A stretch of DNA of 64,000 nt from Clostridiales bacterium (lineage in GTDB: Bacteria; Bacillota; Clostridia; Oscillospirales; Oscillospiraceae): contig SFFV01000002.1 of assembly GCA_004557735.1 (NCBI GenBank), positions 105,043 to 169,042 on the forward strand, read 5' to 3'. Each line of letters opens with the position of its first letter. Positions within the stretch are counted from its first letter, which is position 1. The position numbers and the translations under genes were made by a program. The notes beneath the pieces were generated by a model. The model was not told where the DNA came from. It ran no database searches and saw nothing but the letters and a program-made list of their open reading frames with translations. Of this stretch, positions 8,684-17,857 are shown in pieces.

Positions 8684-10369
8684 TTAGGATAGAGACGCAC
8701 GGAACCGCTCATCCCGCGCAAGAAGCTCCTCGGCTCCCGCAAGCTGCGTATCGGTGATCACGTCACCGCCGCTCAGTCGCGCCAGCTCGTACTGCCGTCC
8801 TTCGCGGTCGAGAAGGCGGATGTTCGTAAAGGTACGTCCGCCGTGCTCGGACTTCTCAACAAGATACTGCTGCTGCGCCATCGCCGCGATCTGCGGAAGA
8901 TGGGTCACGCAGAGTACCTGCTTCGTCCGGGCAAGGGAGGCAAGTTTTTCCGCAACCCGCTGCGCAGCGACGCCGGACACGCCGGTGTCGATCTCATCAA
9001 AGATCAGCGCGTCTACGCCGTCCTTTTCGGCAAAAACATTTTTGAGCGCCAGCATGATGCGGGAAAGCTCGCCGCCGGAGGCAATGCGGCTGATCGGCCC
9101 GAGTGCTTCTCCGGCGTTTGCCGACATAAGGAAGTTCACCTCGTCCGCACCGGAGGCGGACAGAGCGTTTTTGCCCTCGCGGGAGACGAGCCGGACCTCA
9201 AAGCGGACCGACGGCATGCTGAGATCCCGAAGCTCGCCGACGACGCGCTTCTCAAGCCGCTTCGCTGCGGCTTTCCGGATATCGGTGAGCGCGTGCGCCT
9301 GCCTCTCAGCGCGGGCATATGCCTTCGCCATTTCCTTTTCGAGCTGCTCAAGCCGGTCGCCGGCATATTCCAGCTCGTCAAGACGGCGCTCAGAGTCAGC
9401 AAGCAGCGCAGCAAGTCCCTCTTCGTCTGTGGAATATTTCTTTTCCAGACGGCGCAGCAGCGAAAGCCGCTCCTCCAGCCGGTCGTATTCTTCCGGAGAA
9501 AAGTCCAGAAGCTGCTGTTTTTCGCGGAGGCGCTCGGAGGCGTCCTCTATCGCGAGCCGCGCGCCGCGGATGATCTCTTCCGTTTCAGAGAGATCGGCGC
9601 TCCACGCGCTGGCGCGGGAAACATTATACTCTGCATCGCCGCACTGTGCAAGAGCGCTGCTGTCGGAATCATAGAGCGCAGCGAGGGCGGCAGATATATG
9701 CTCCGTCAGCTTTTCGCTGTTGCGAAGAAGATCGCGCCGCTCCATAAGCTCCGCCTCTTCGCCGGGGCGCAGCTCCGCTTTCGTGAGTTCGGCGACCCGG
9801 TAGCGCAGGCTTTCTTCCAAACGCTGCTTTTCCGTCTCATCCATAGTGAGACGTTCGGTTTCGCGGACAAGGACACGATAGGCATCATACGTCTCGCGGT
9901 ACGACGAAAGAGCCTCGCCGCACTCGCCGAAGGCATCCAGATAGTCAAGATGCCGCCGCTCGTCGAGAAGCTGGCGGCCGTCGTTCTGCCCGTGGATATC
10001 CAGCAGAAGTGTCCCCAGCTCGCGCAGCTGTGATGCAGTGACCGGCACGCCGTTGACGCGTCCGGATGTTTTTCCGTCCGCGGCAATACGGCGCTGCAAT
10101 ATGATCTCGCCCTCATCCGTGTCGATCTCATTGTCGGCGCACCAGCGTTCCGCCTGCGCCGATGCAAAAGACGCCGTAACGGAGGCCCGTTCCGTACCGG
10201 AGCGGACGAGCTCACGGCTGACGCGGTTGCCGAGGACGGCGTTGAGCGAATCGATGATGATCGACTTGCCCGCGCCCGTTTCGCCGGTCAATACGCTAAG
10301 CCCGGCAGAAAATTCCACATCCGCGCATTCAATGACGGCGATATTTTCAATGTGGAGTGTTTTGAGCAT
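8684..10369 (-). CDS. recN: DNA repair protein RecN
   Basis: 561 residues, SMC-like ATPase for double-strand-break repair. The Walker A motif GETGAGKS is at 29-36. The N- and C-terminal ATPase lobes flank a long glutamate/arginine-rich coiled coil (about 150-380). The signature is in the ASGGELSRIMLA region, and Walker B is ALIFDEIDTG. The start overlaps the argR stop by 1 base (TAATG), the usual argR-recN arrangement of Firmicutes. The usual downstream neighbours in Bacillus, spoIVB and spo0A, are not here; tyrS follows instead. Confidence 0.97.
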   Translation of the reverse strand: MLKTLHIENIAVIECADVEFSAGLSVLTGETGAGKSIIIDSLNAVLGNRVSRELVRSGTERASVTASFASAQAERWCADNEIDTDEGEIILQRRIAADGKTSGRVNGVPVTASQLRELGTLLLDIHGQNDGRQLLDERRHLDYLDAFGECGEALSSYRETYDAYRVLVRETERLTMDETEKQRLEESLRYRVAELTKAELRPGEEAELMERRDLLRNSEKLTEHISAALAALYDSDSSALAQCGDAEYNVSRASAWSADLSETEEIIRGARLAIEDASERLREKQQLLDFSPEEYDRLEERLSLLRRLEKKYSTDEEGLAALLADSERRLDELEYAGDRLEQLEKEMAKAYARAERQAHALTDIRKAAAKRLEKRVVGELRDLSMPSVRFEVRLVSREGKNALSASGADEVNFLMSANAGEALGPISRIASGGELSRIMLALKNVFAEKDGVDALIFDEIDTGVSGVAAQRVAEKLASLARTKQVLCVTHLPQIAAMAQQQYLVEKSEHGGRTFTNIRLLDREGRQYELARLSGGDVITDTQLAGAEELLARDERFRASLS

Positions 10370-10818
10370 TACAGCATGGCCTCAATTTCCCGGCAGAAAT
10401 CCAGCGCCGCCTGCACATCGCGCATGGCGAGAAACGCGGTATCGTCTCCCGCGAGCGTTCCGACAAGATTGGGGACATCCAGATTGTCGAGCATGGATGC
10501 CGCAGCGTTCGCCAGACCGGGCAGTGTGTGAATGACAACAAGGTTCTGTGCCGTATCAAAGCTCACGACACATTCGCGGAAGATTTTCCGCAGACGTTCC
10601 AGTTGGTCGCCGGAATCCTCCCGCGTGGGAACGGTATAGCGGTAGCCGCCGTCGGGGCAAAGCTCCTTTACCAGACGGAGTTCACGTATATCACGCGAGA
10701 GCGTTGCCTGTGTGCTTTTCACGCCGCGCTCCCGCAGCGCCGCGATGAGCTGATTTTGTGTTTCAATGTTCTGCTCCTGAATCAACGCAAGGATCTCTTC
10801 CTGTCGCTTTGATTTCAC
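10369..10818 (-). CDS. argR: arginine repressor ArgR/AhrC
   Basis: 149 residues from a GTG at 10818. I chose this start because AAAGAGGTGA lies 7 bases before it and the protein then begins with the typical KSKRQEEIL; the frame stays open to 10845 but crosses that SD. The N-terminal winged helix (about 1-68) ends before a linker. The C-terminal hexamerisation and arginine-binding domain ends with LVGTLAGDDTAFLAMRD. It senses arginine and represses its biosynthesis. It lies between nadK (16 bases upstream) and recN. I could not identify convincing ARG boxes in the window. Confidence 0.95.
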   Translation of the reverse strand: MKSKRQEEILALIQEQNIETQNQLIAALRERGVKSTQATLSRDIRELRLVKELCPDGGYRYTVPTREDSGDQLERLRKIFRECVVSFDTAQNLVVIHTLPGLANAAASMLDNLDVPNLVGTLAGDDTAFLAMRDVQAALDFCREIEAML

Positions 10819-10834
10819 GGGGCAATCACCTCTT

Positions 10835-11695
10835 TCATTTATCAACTAATTTTTCAAATACAATATCAAAGAAGCTGCGGTCCTTGACGCGCGCCATCAA
10901 AAGCGTTTTCTCGGACCGAGCTACGACAAGCTCATCTCCGTCAAGGAAAGGAACGGCTACGCCATCCACGGAGAGGAAAACCTCCTTATCTCCCTGATCT
11001 ACGGTGCGGATGGACACCTCCCGGTCCGCTTTCAAAACATAGGAGCGCGCCGCAAGGCGGAAAGTGCAGATCGGAGTGAGGATGATGCAGTCGGCACAGG
11101 GCTCAACGATCGGCCCGCCGGCCGCCATGGAGTAAGCGGTGGAACCGGTCGGCGTAGAGGCGATCATTCCGTCGCCGGAAAACGCCGTGATCTCCCGCCC
11201 GTCGCTGAACGCTTCGAGCTTAACAACGCTGACGGAGGCGCGGACAACCGCTTCGTTGAGGGCGCTTCCGGAAAAGACAAGATTCCCCTTTCTAAACAGC
11301 TTCAGATCGAGCATCATGCGCGCCTGCACGGAGTAATGCCCATCGGCAACCTCCAGTATACAGTCCATTTCGGTTTGCTCCAGTTCGGCGAGAAAGCCCT
11401 TGTTTCCGAGATTCACGCCGAGAATTGGAACGCCGGAACCGGCAAGATACCGGGAAAGCTGCAAAATCGTGCCGTCGCCGCCAAGAGAAACAACGAGCCG
11501 CGCGCCGGGCAGCGCCGACGGGAGCGCAACGGTCGGAATACCGGGCGGCCAAGTGTTTTCAAGACCGTCGCTGAGAAACGGCGCAATCCGGACCTCGTGC
11601 CCGCGCACACGCAGCGTATCGGCAAGCAATATCGTAGACTCCAGGCCGTGATCGCGGTGTGCGTTCGGGCAAAGAAGAATGTATCCGTCCTTCAT
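10835..11695 (-). CDS. nadK: NAD kinase
   Basis: 286 residues. It phosphorylates NAD+ to NADP+. The defining GGDGT is at 72-76 (Asp74 catalytic) within VVSLGGDGTILQL. It is followed by GVNLGNKGFLAE and the LNEAVV motif, and TPTGSTAYSMAAGGP marks the beta-sandwich half. The start overlaps tlyA by 4 bases (ATGA). In many Clostridia nadK lies between tlyA and argR, as it does here. Confidence 0.96.
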   Translation of the reverse strand: MKDGYILLCPNAHRDHGLESTILLADTLRVRGHEVRIAPFLSDGLENTWPPGIPTVALPSALPGARLVVSLGGDGTILQLSRYLAGSGVPILGVNLGNKGFLAELEQTEMDCILEVADGHYSVQARMMLDLKLFRKGNLVFSGSALNEAVVRASVSVVKLEAFSDGREITAFSGDGMIASTPTGSTAYSMAAGGPIVEPCADCIILTPICTFRLAARSYVLKADREVSIRTVDQGDKEVFLSVDGVAVPFLDGDELVVARSEKTLLMARVKDRSFFDIVFEKLVDK

Positions 11696-12504
11696 TTATT
11701 TGAATCCTTTCCGTGCGCCGCGTGAGACGCGGCGACGAGCGCGTCAATGTCCGGCTCGGGAATGCTCTCCGCTCCCCTTTTGAGCCAGGCAAGATACTCA
11801 ATGTTTCCCTCCGGGCCGCGGATGGGAGAGAAATCCAGCCCACGCACACCGAAACCGCACTCCGGAGCATAACGCAGAAACTCGCGAAGCACGTCCGCGT
11901 GGACAGCCGGATCGCGCACAACGCCTTTTTTTCCGACCCTGTCTTTCCCCGCTTCAAACTGCGGCTTGACAAGACAAACCATCTCGCCCTCGGGCTTCAA
12001 AAGCGCGGCAACCGGGCTCAAAACAAGCCGGAGGGAGATGAAGCTCAGGTCGGCAACGGCGACGTCCATTTCCTCGGCAATCTGCTCGTGCGTGACATGG
12101 CGGATGTTCGTCCGCTCCATGCACACAACGCGAGGATCGGTGCGAAGACTCCAGGCAAGCTGGCCGTAGCCTACATCTACGGCGTAGACCTTGGCTGCGC
12201 CGTTTTGGAGCAGCACGTCCGTAAAGCCGCCGGTGGAAGCGCCGCAGTCGATACACCGGGCGCCCTTGACATCGACAGGAAACACCCGCAGCGCTTTTTC
12301 AAGCTTCCACCCGCCGCGGCTGACGTAAGGGAGCGTTTCACCCCGCATTTCCACCGCGGCATCCTCCGCCACGGAGGTGCCGGGCTTCGTTTCCTTCTGT
12401 CCGTTTACATACACGCTGCCCGCCATGATATACGCCTTGGCACGTTCACGGCTCTCGGCGAGGCCTTTATCAAACACAAACTGATCAAGCCGGATCTTTT
12501 TCAC
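11692..12504 (-). CDS. tlyA: TlyA-family rRNA methyltransferase (S4 plus FtsJ-like domain)
   Basis: 270 residues from a GTG at 12504. AAAGGAG lies 7 bases before it, and the protein then begins KKIRLDQF, the family start. An S4 RNA-binding domain (about 1-65) precedes a Rossmann methyltransferase. Visible motifs are RGGWKLEKAL, the SAM loop CIDCGASTGGFTD, VADLSFISL, LVKPQFE and GPEGNIEYL, which supply the K-D-K-E catalytic set of RrmJ-like enzymes. Actinobacterial TlyA methylates 2'-O-ribose of 16S/23S rRNA. Substrates in Clostridia are less certain. It overlaps the dxs end by 20 bases. Confidence 0.92.
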   Translation of the reverse strand: MKKIRLDQFVFDKGLAESRERAKAYIMAGSVYVNGQKETKPGTSVAEDAAVEMRGETLPYVSRGGWKLEKALRVFPVDVKGARCIDCGASTGGFTDVLLQNGAAKVYAVDVGYGQLAWSLRTDPRVVCMERTNIRHVTHEQIAEEMDVAVADLSFISLRLVLSPVAALLKPEGEMVCLVKPQFEAGKDRVGKKGVVRDPAVHADVLREFLRYAPECGFGVRGLDFSPIRGPEGNIEYLAWLKRGAESIPEPDIDALVAASHAAHGKDSNK

Positions 12505-14353
12505 ACATAATCTCCTTTGCCGCAGCGACAACGCCTTCCGTATCAAGATGCAGGCAGTGCTGAAGCTGACTGACCGATCCGTGGGGTACGACGCCGCGGC
12601 CGAGATCGAGCAGCCGTGCGCCGCGAAGCAATACGCCGTTCACCGCAGCGTCGGAAAGCAGCAGCGTGCCCAGGCTCCCGGAGCGGCATGCCTCCTCTAC
12701 CATGATGAACCGTCCGGTTTTCCGCAGGGACTCCCGGACAGTCTCCGGAGCGAGCGGCAGCAGACGGTTGAGTTTAATCACCTCGGCACGTATGCCGTCG
12801 TCGGAAAGCCGATCCGCCGCGGAAAGCGCCGCGTTAACGCTGATGCCGTAAGTGACGATCGTGATATCATCTCCGGAACGCAGCAGGGTCGAATCCTCGC
12901 GGGAATGATCGTCGGTATATTCTCCCTCACCCCCGCGGGGATAGCGGAGCGCTACCGGCCCGGATTTTTCCCGCACAGCGATCGAGAGCATGGAGTCCAA
13001 TTCCCGAAAGCTCGCCGGGGCATAAACGGTCATATTCGGCACGGACCCGAGATACGCAATATCAAACGAACCCTGATGCGTGACGCCGTCGTGCCCGACA
13101 AGGCCGGCGCGGTCCACCGCCAAAACGACGTGCAGTCCCATGAGACCGATATTCTCGATCAGCATATCGTAGGAGCGCTGGAGGAATGTGGAATAAACAG
13201 CGAAAATCGGCGTCAGGCCCTGCTTCGCCATTCCTGCGCACATCGCGGCGGCGTGCTCCTCGGCAATACCGAGTTCAAAGTACCGGTTCGGAAAACGGCG
13301 GGCAAACTCCGACAGCCCCGTTCCGTGCTCCATCGCCGCCGTAACGGCGCAGACTGTCGGAACCTTCTCCGCAAGCGCGACCGCCGAAGCGCCGAACACG
13401 GCGGAAAAATCGGCGGCGGGCTGCTCCGTTATGCCGGCATCCGGATCGAAGGGGTTGACACCGTGGTATATCTGCGGTTTTTCCTCCGCGGGCGCATAGC
13501 CCTTCCCCTTCACTGTCACCGCATGGACAACGACCGGGCGGCGGAGATCCTTCGCCCAGCGCAGCGTCATTTCAAGCGCTTTCTCGTCGTGGCCGTCCAC
13601 CGGCCCGATATAGTAAAAGCCGAGATCGTCAAAAATGCCGGACGGCAGAAGGCGCGCTTTGATCCGTTCCTTGAGTCGATGCAGTTCCTCGTAGGCATGC
13701 GGATGCTTCTTCATAACGCGGCGGTAGGTCCTCTTAAAGCGGAGATACCCCGGGCGTGTGCGCGCGCGACGAAGCAGCCTGGCAACGCCGCCGACGTTCT
13801 CGTTAATGGACATACCGTTGTCGTTAAGAACGACCACAGCGGCTTCGCGGCTCGCGCCGAGATCGCTCAATCCCTCATAGCACATGCCGCCGGTCATGGC
13901 GCCGTCGCCCACAACGGCAACAACGTCATAGCTTCCGTGTATGAGCGTCCGGGCGCGTGCCATGCCCGCCGCCAGCGACACCGAGTCGGAGGCATGGCCG
14001 GCAAGGAAAGGATCGGCGTTGCTCTCGCACGGCTTGGGAAAACCGGAAATACCGTCGAGCTGGCGCAGCGTATCAAAGGAATCGCGGCGTCCGGTCAGAA
14101 TCTTGTGGACGTAGGACTGATGCCCAACATCGAACAATATCCGGTCCTTCATCGGGTCATAGACGCGGTGAAGCGCAACCGTAAGCTCAACGCTGCCGAG
14201 ATTTGAGGCAAGATGTCCGCCGGTGTGCGAAACGTTTTCCACAAGAAATTCGCGTATGTCACGGCAAAGCTCCGGAATGTCTCGCTCGGGCACGGCACGG
14301 AGATCGGCGTTGCTGTTTATGCTATATAAAAGACTTTTTTCTTTCTGGTTCAA
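12485..14353 (-). CDS. dxs: 1-deoxy-D-xylulose-5-phosphate synthase
   Basis: 622 residues, starting with TTG (14351-14353); no ATG or GTG fits the conserved beginning KSLLYSINSNADLR. The enzyme is thiamine-diphosphate dependent and makes DXP from pyruvate and glyceraldehyde 3-phosphate, the first step of the non-mevalonate isoprenoid pathway. The cofactor motif VVGDGAMTGGM lies near 148-157, GHQSYVHKILTGR at 78-90, and the catalytic glutamate in GIAEEHAAAM. It follows the terminator after ispA and has its own candidate -10 in the 113-base gap, so it probably leads the run dxs-tlyA-nadK-argR-recN. Confidence 0.97.
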   Translation of the reverse strand: MNQKEKSLLYSINSNADLRAVPERDIPELCRDIREFLVENVSHTGGHLASNLGSVELTVALHRVYDPMKDRILFDVGHQSYVHKILTGRRDSFDTLRQLDGISGFPKPCESNADPFLAGHASDSVSLAAGMARARTLIHGSYDVVAVVGDGAMTGGMCYEGLSDLGASREAAVVVLNDNGMSINENVGGVARLLRRARTRPGYLRFKRTYRRVMKKHPHAYEELHRLKERIKARLLPSGIFDDLGFYYIGPVDGHDEKALEMTLRWAKDLRRPVVVHAVTVKGKGYAPAEEKPQIYHGVNPFDPDAGITEQPAADFSAVFGASAVALAEKVPTVCAVTAAMEHGTGLSEFARRFPNRYFELGIAEEHAAAMCAGMAKQGLTPIFAVYSTFLQRSYDMLIENIGLMGLHVVLAVDRAGLVGHDGVTHQGSFDIAYLGSVPNMTVYAPASFRELDSMLSIAVREKSGPVALRYPRGGEGEYTDDHSREDSTLLRSGDDITIVTYGISVNAALSAADRLSDDGIRAEVIKLNRLLPLAPETVRESLRKTGRFIMVEEACRSGSLGTLLLSDAAVNGVLLRGARLLDLGRGVVPHGSVSQLQHCLHLDTEGVVAAAKEIMCEKDPA

Positions 14354-14384
14354 TACAAATGCTTCCCCTCACACTGTTGGCTCA

Positions 14385-14396
14385 ATTATAATAGCA
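14385..14396 (-). promoter_or_regulatory. candidate extended -10 upstream of dxs
   Basis: On the minus strand TGCTATTATAAT contains both an extended -10 (TGCTATTAT) and TATAAT. It lies just beyond the ispA terminator and about 35-40 bases before the dxs TTG. No good -35 is visible at 16-18 bases. Confidence 0.4.
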
Positions 14397-14401
14397 AAAA
14401 C

Positions 14402-14431
14402 AAACACCCTTTACAAGTGCAAAGGGTGTTT
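14402..14431 (-). terminator. intrinsic terminator after ispA
   Basis: Arms 14402-14412 and 14421-14431 (AAACACCCTTT and its complement) enclose an 8-base loop. On the minus strand the stem is followed by GTTTTTG. It separates the ispA operon from dxs. Confidence 0.85.
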
Positions 14432-14466
14432 TGAAATAAAATATTCACATTTTTCCCGGGAAATAT

Positions 14467-15348
14467 TCATTTTCTGCGTTCCGCCAGAAGGTCTGCAAGC
14501 CAGCAGAGAAACTCCGTATCCGCAAAATGACTGCCAAGAGCGGATTTTGCCTTATCCGTGTGGAAACGCACGAGGCGGCCGCATTCCGCAATGCCGAGAA
14601 GAGAGACGAACGTTGTCTTTTTCTCCGCGGCATCCGACCCGATCGGTTTGCCCAGCTCGTCCTCTGTGGATATCGTGTCGAGTACGTCGTCGCGGATCTG
14701 AAAGGCCAGTCCGAGATTCGTAGCAAATTCCTCTGCTGCCGACACCTGCTCCGGCGTACCTCCGGCGCACTGGACGCCCATGACGCATGCGGCGCGAAGC
14801 AGCGCTCCGGTTTTCAGCCGGTGGATTACGCAAAGCTCTTCCTGTGTGACCGGGCGGCCTTCCTTGCTTGTATCCAGATATTGTCCGCCGCACATTCCCT
14901 GCTCAGCGGCGGCAAATGCAAGGGTTTTTGCCATGGCGGCAGTACGATCCGGTGCGACCGGCGCGGATAAAACGGAGAAATACGCCGCCGATTGCAGCGC
15001 GTCTCCGGCGAGGACGGCGTTGGTCTCCCCAAACACCTTGTGGCACGTGGGTTTTCCGCGGCGAAGATCGTCGTTATCCATGCACGGGAGATCGTCGTGA
15101 ATCAGCGAGTATGTATGCAGCATTTCAACGCCGCAGGCGGCGGGCAGGGCTGCCGCGCGTTCTCCGCCGGATATCTCGCAGAATTTTATCAGCAGCAGAG
15201 GACGTATTCGCTTTCCTCCGGCAAGAAGGGAGTAGCGCATGGCGTCCAGAAGCTCCTTCTGCGGACAGTCCGTCATAAAATATGACTCGAGCGCGGTGTT
15301 GATGTCGTTTTGAATGGCTTTATATTCGCTGAAATGATCCATGCTCAT
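14467..15348 (-). CDS. ispA: polyprenyl (farnesyl) diphosphate synthase
   Basis: 293 residues, short-chain trans-prenyl transferase. The first aspartate-rich motif is DDLPCMD (85-91) and the second DDVLD (220-224), both magnesium-diphosphate sites. GGKRIRP (44-50) binds the diphosphate of IPP. It condenses IPP with DMAPP/GPP to FPP, the precursor of undecaprenyl and quinone chains. The two residues before DDxxxxD (residues 83-84, IH) are compatible with a C15 product. The ATG overlaps xseB by 4 bases (ATGA). The xseB-ispA pair is standard in Firmicutes. Confidence 0.95.
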   Translation of the reverse strand: MSMDHFSEYKAIQNDINTALESYFMTDCPQKELLDAMRYSLLAGGKRIRPLLLIKFCEISGGERAAALPAACGVEMLHTYSLIHDDLPCMDNDDLRRGKPTCHKVFGETNAVLAGDALQSAAYFSVLSAPVAPDRTAAMAKTLAFAAAEQGMCGGQYLDTSKEGRPVTQEELCVIHRLKTGALLRAACVMGVQCAGGTPEQVSAAEEFATNLGLAFQIRDDVLDTISTEDELGKPIGSDAAEKKTTFVSLLGIAECGRLVRFHTDKAKSALGSHFADTEFLCWLADLLAERRK

Positions 15349-15593
15349 TCATTCTCCGATGCAAAGGATGTTTCGACCGGCTCGCCGTCCTCGCCCTTTT
15401 GCAGCTTCACCACAGTCTGCTCGGCTTCGTCGAGCTGCTTTGTGCAGGTGCGGATGAGGGCTGCGCCCTCGGTATACAGCGAAAGAGACTCCTCAAGCGG
15501 AGCGTCGCCCTTTTCCAGCAAGCGGACAATTTCGTCCAGGCGGGCGAGCATCTGCTCAAAGGTTGTCGGTTTTGCGCCTTTGCGTTCTGCCAT
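15345..15593 (-). CDS. xseB: exodeoxyribonuclease VII small subunit
   Basis: 82 residues, the usual size. The helical TFEQMLARLDEIVRLLEKGDAPLEESLSLYTEGAALI is the family signature, given here only by its ends: TFEQML at residue 11 and EGAALI near 45. Several copies bind one XseA to form the single-strand exonuclease. It is separated from xseA by a lipoprotein gene (15615-16646), which breaks the usual direct xseA-xseB adjacency. Confidence 0.94.
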   Translation of the reverse strand: MAERKGAKPTTFEQMLARLDEIVRLLEKGDAPLEESLSLYTEGAALIRTCTKQLDEAEQTVVKLQKGEDGEPVETSFASENE

Positions 15594-15614
15594 GGTATTA
15601 CCCCTATCCGTTTT

Positions 15615-16646
15615 TCAGATCTTCTTATCGGTGACGCGGACGATGGTCTCGCATTTTACGTCGCCGACAGCACAGATGACCTTGGTTGTGCCTTCCTTCA
15701 CGCCGGTGACAACGCCCTTTTCATTTACCGTGGCTATGGCGGTATCGTCAATGGTCCAGGTTTCCGTGTTCGTGCTGGGATCGATGTTATACATTGTGCA
15801 GTTCAGATCGACCGACTGGCCGACGGAGATCGTAAAGTCGGAGTTGGGCAAACCAAAGCATGTGATAACAACGCGCGGCGTTTTATCGTTCGGGTCCGGC
15901 GTCGTCTGCGCCGCCGAAGCCTGCGCCGCCGGCGGATTATCGGTCACGCGGATAATACAAACCGCCTTCGCCGTGCCGGACTTGCACACGATGTTCGTAT
16001 AGCCCATTTTCTTGCCGGTGACGAGTCCGGTCTCGGATACCGTTGCAATGGCCGGATCCTCCGAGGACCAGGTGACTTCGCTCCCCTCCGGCGTAACGAC
16101 AGCGGTGAGCTGGATCTCATAGCCCCACAGGCCGCTGAGGCTGATATCGGTCTTTTCCGTACCGCCGTAGCATATCTTGATCGTCGGCTCCGTAACGGTG
16201 AGCGTGAGCGATGCGGAGACCTCCCCGAGCGTATAGGTGATTTTCGGGTTGCCGACCTTCCAGCAGGTAACAATGCCGTTTTCATCCACGCTGGCAGAGG
16301 ATGCGTCGCTGGAGGTCCAGATGCCCCCGGTCGAGCCGTCGCTCGCCACAGCCTGCAGGCGAATGACCGTGGAGGTCTGGAAGCTGAGCGCCGTCACCGC
16401 TTCGTTTTCATAGAATATCTCAATCTTTACCGGCCCCTTTGTCGGCTCCGGCGTAGCGGATACCTCCGGGACCGGAGTCGCTGTTTCGGGCGCCGGTGTC
16501 GCGGCCGACGAGGGAGACGCGCTTGCGTCATCCGGCGTTTTGTTCCCCCTGTTCTTGAAAAAGTCGGAGATGCCGCAGCCCGTCAGAGAAAAGCAAAGAG
16601 CCGCTGCTGCCAGAGCAAATGCAACCATGCGATATAGCTTTTTCAT
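15615..16646 (-). CDS. lipoprotein with three bacterial Ig-like (BIG2) repeats
   Basis: 343 residues from the ATG at 16646; an ATG directly before it (16649) is an alternative, but the SD GGAGG is better spaced for the second. The signal peptide ends in the lipobox LTGC (Cys24). A Ser/Thr/Pro/Glu linker (about 35-72) is followed by three Ig-like repeats, each ending in a recognisable consensus: GIVTCWKVGNPKITY, GLVTGKKMGYTNIV and GVVTGVKEGTTKVI. It would be anchored on the outer face of the membrane and act in adhesion or wall binding; its partner is unknown. Its place between xseA (1-base or 4-base overlap) and xseB is odd, as it has no obvious link to DNA metabolism. Confidence 0.85.
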   Translation of the reverse strand: MKKLYRMVAFALAAAALCFSLTGCGISDFFKNRGNKTPDDASASPSSAATPAPETATPVPEVSATPEPTKGPVKIEIFYENEAVTALSFQTSTVIRLQAVASDGSTGGIWTSSDASSASVDENGIVTCWKVGNPKITYTLGEVSASLTLTVTEPTIKICYGGTEKTDISLSGLWGYEIQLTAVVTPEGSEVTWSSEDPAIATVSETGLVTGKKMGYTNIVCKSGTAKAVCIIRVTDNPPAAQASAAQTTPDPNDKTPRVVITCFGLPNSDFTISVGQSVDLNCTMYNIDPSTNTETWTIDDTAIATVNEKGVVTGVKEGTTKVICAVGDVKCETIVRVTDKKI

Positions 16647-17857
16647 CATTCTACCTCCGATTGTCGCTCCACACGGCAGTCAAGCGCGCCGTGTTCGAGC
16701 CGTATATGGATGCTGTCGCCGGGTGCGACAGCATCGGCGTTTCTGATAATTGTACCGGTCTTGTCGGTCGCAACGGAAAAGCCGCGCGCAAGCACCTTGA
16801 GCGGGCTCATCGCCTCAAGCGAAGATACGAGCCGGACATACGCCTGCCGTTTCGTGAGCAGAAGGTGTTTTTCCGCCGCGTTCAGACGCTCGGACAGACG
16901 GTCGATATCGAGCCGCCGGTTCTGCAGAAATCCCGTCGGGCTCTGCATGACCGGCCGGGAAGACAGCTCCTTCAGCCGTGCGGAGAGGGCGTCAAGGTGC
17001 TTCCGCTCCGTCTGATCGAGCCGGTTTGCGAGCGAAAGAAGCTGTGCGCGGATATCCGACTGCTCCGGTACCGCGATCTCTGCGCCGTTCGACGGTGTTG
17101 CCGCGCGTACATCGGCGACAAAGTCGGCGATGGTCACATCGGGCTCGTGCCCGACAGCGGAGATGACCGGGATCCCGGATGCAAAGATCGCGCGGGCAAC
17201 GCGCTCATCGTTGAATGCCCAGAGATCCTCTATGGACCCGCCGCCGCGTCCGGTGATAATCAGATCGGCCACGTTCCACCGGTTTGCATACCGGATCGCA
17301 CCTGCGATCTCCGCGGGGGCTTCGGTTCCCTGTACACGCACCGGCATTACAAGCACCTTTGCGAGCGGCCAGCGTTTGCCGAGAATACGGATCATATCCT
17401 GCACGGCGGCGCCGGCGCCGGAGGTGATGAGAGCGATCTTTTCCGGCATGACGGGAAGCGGCTTTTTATGCCCCTGCGCGAACAGTCCCTCCGCGAGGAG
17501 CTTCGCCTTGAGCTGTTCATATGCTGCGTGAAGATCGCCCAGCCCTTCCGGCTGCACAGCGGAGACGTAGAGCTGGTAGGCTCCGTCCCGCGGATAGACG
17601 GCGACGCGTCCGGCACAGATCACGCCCATTCCGTTCTCGGGACGGAAGCGGAGCCGCGAAGCGTCGGCGCGAAACATGACGCACCGGATCGATGCGCCCG
17701 CATCCTTGAGCGTAAAGTAATGATGCCCGGAAGGATAGATCTTATAATTGGACAGCTCGCCGCGGACATAAACGCGGCGCAGCGCGCCGTCGCTTTCCAC
17801 GATGGCGCGGATGTGCTCCGTGATCTCCGATACGGAGAGCGGCGAAATCTCCGTCAT
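16646..17857 (-). CDS. xseA: exodeoxyribonuclease VII large subunit
   Basis: 403 residues. The N-terminal OB fold (about 1-100; YVRGELSNYKIYPSGHHYFTLKD region) binds DNA. The catalytic domain shows ITGRGGGSIEDLWAFNDE, the family DxxGxGxxxDL-type motif, and AVGHEPD. A coiled-coil C-terminal part docks the small subunit. It degrades single-stranded DNA from both ends in repair. It overlaps nusB by 4 bases. The usual upstream neighbour folD is absent. Confidence 0.96.
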   Translation of the reverse strand: MTEISPLSVSEITEHIRAIVESDGALRRVYVRGELSNYKIYPSGHHYFTLKDAGASIRCVMFRADASRLRFRPENGMGVICAGRVAVYPRDGAYQLYVSAVQPEGLGDLHAAYEQLKAKLLAEGLFAQGHKKPLPVMPEKIALITSGAGAAVQDMIRILGKRWPLAKVLVMPVRVQGTEAPAEIAGAIRYANRWNVADLIITGRGGGSIEDLWAFNDERVARAIFASGIPVISAVGHEPDVTIADFVADVRAATPSNGAEIAVPEQSDIRAQLLSLANRLDQTERKHLDALSARLKELSSRPVMQSPTGFLQNRRLDIDRLSERLNAAEKHLLLTKRQAYVRLVSSLEAMSPLKVLARGFSVATDKTGTIIRNADAVAPGDSIHIRLEHGALDCRVERQSEVE

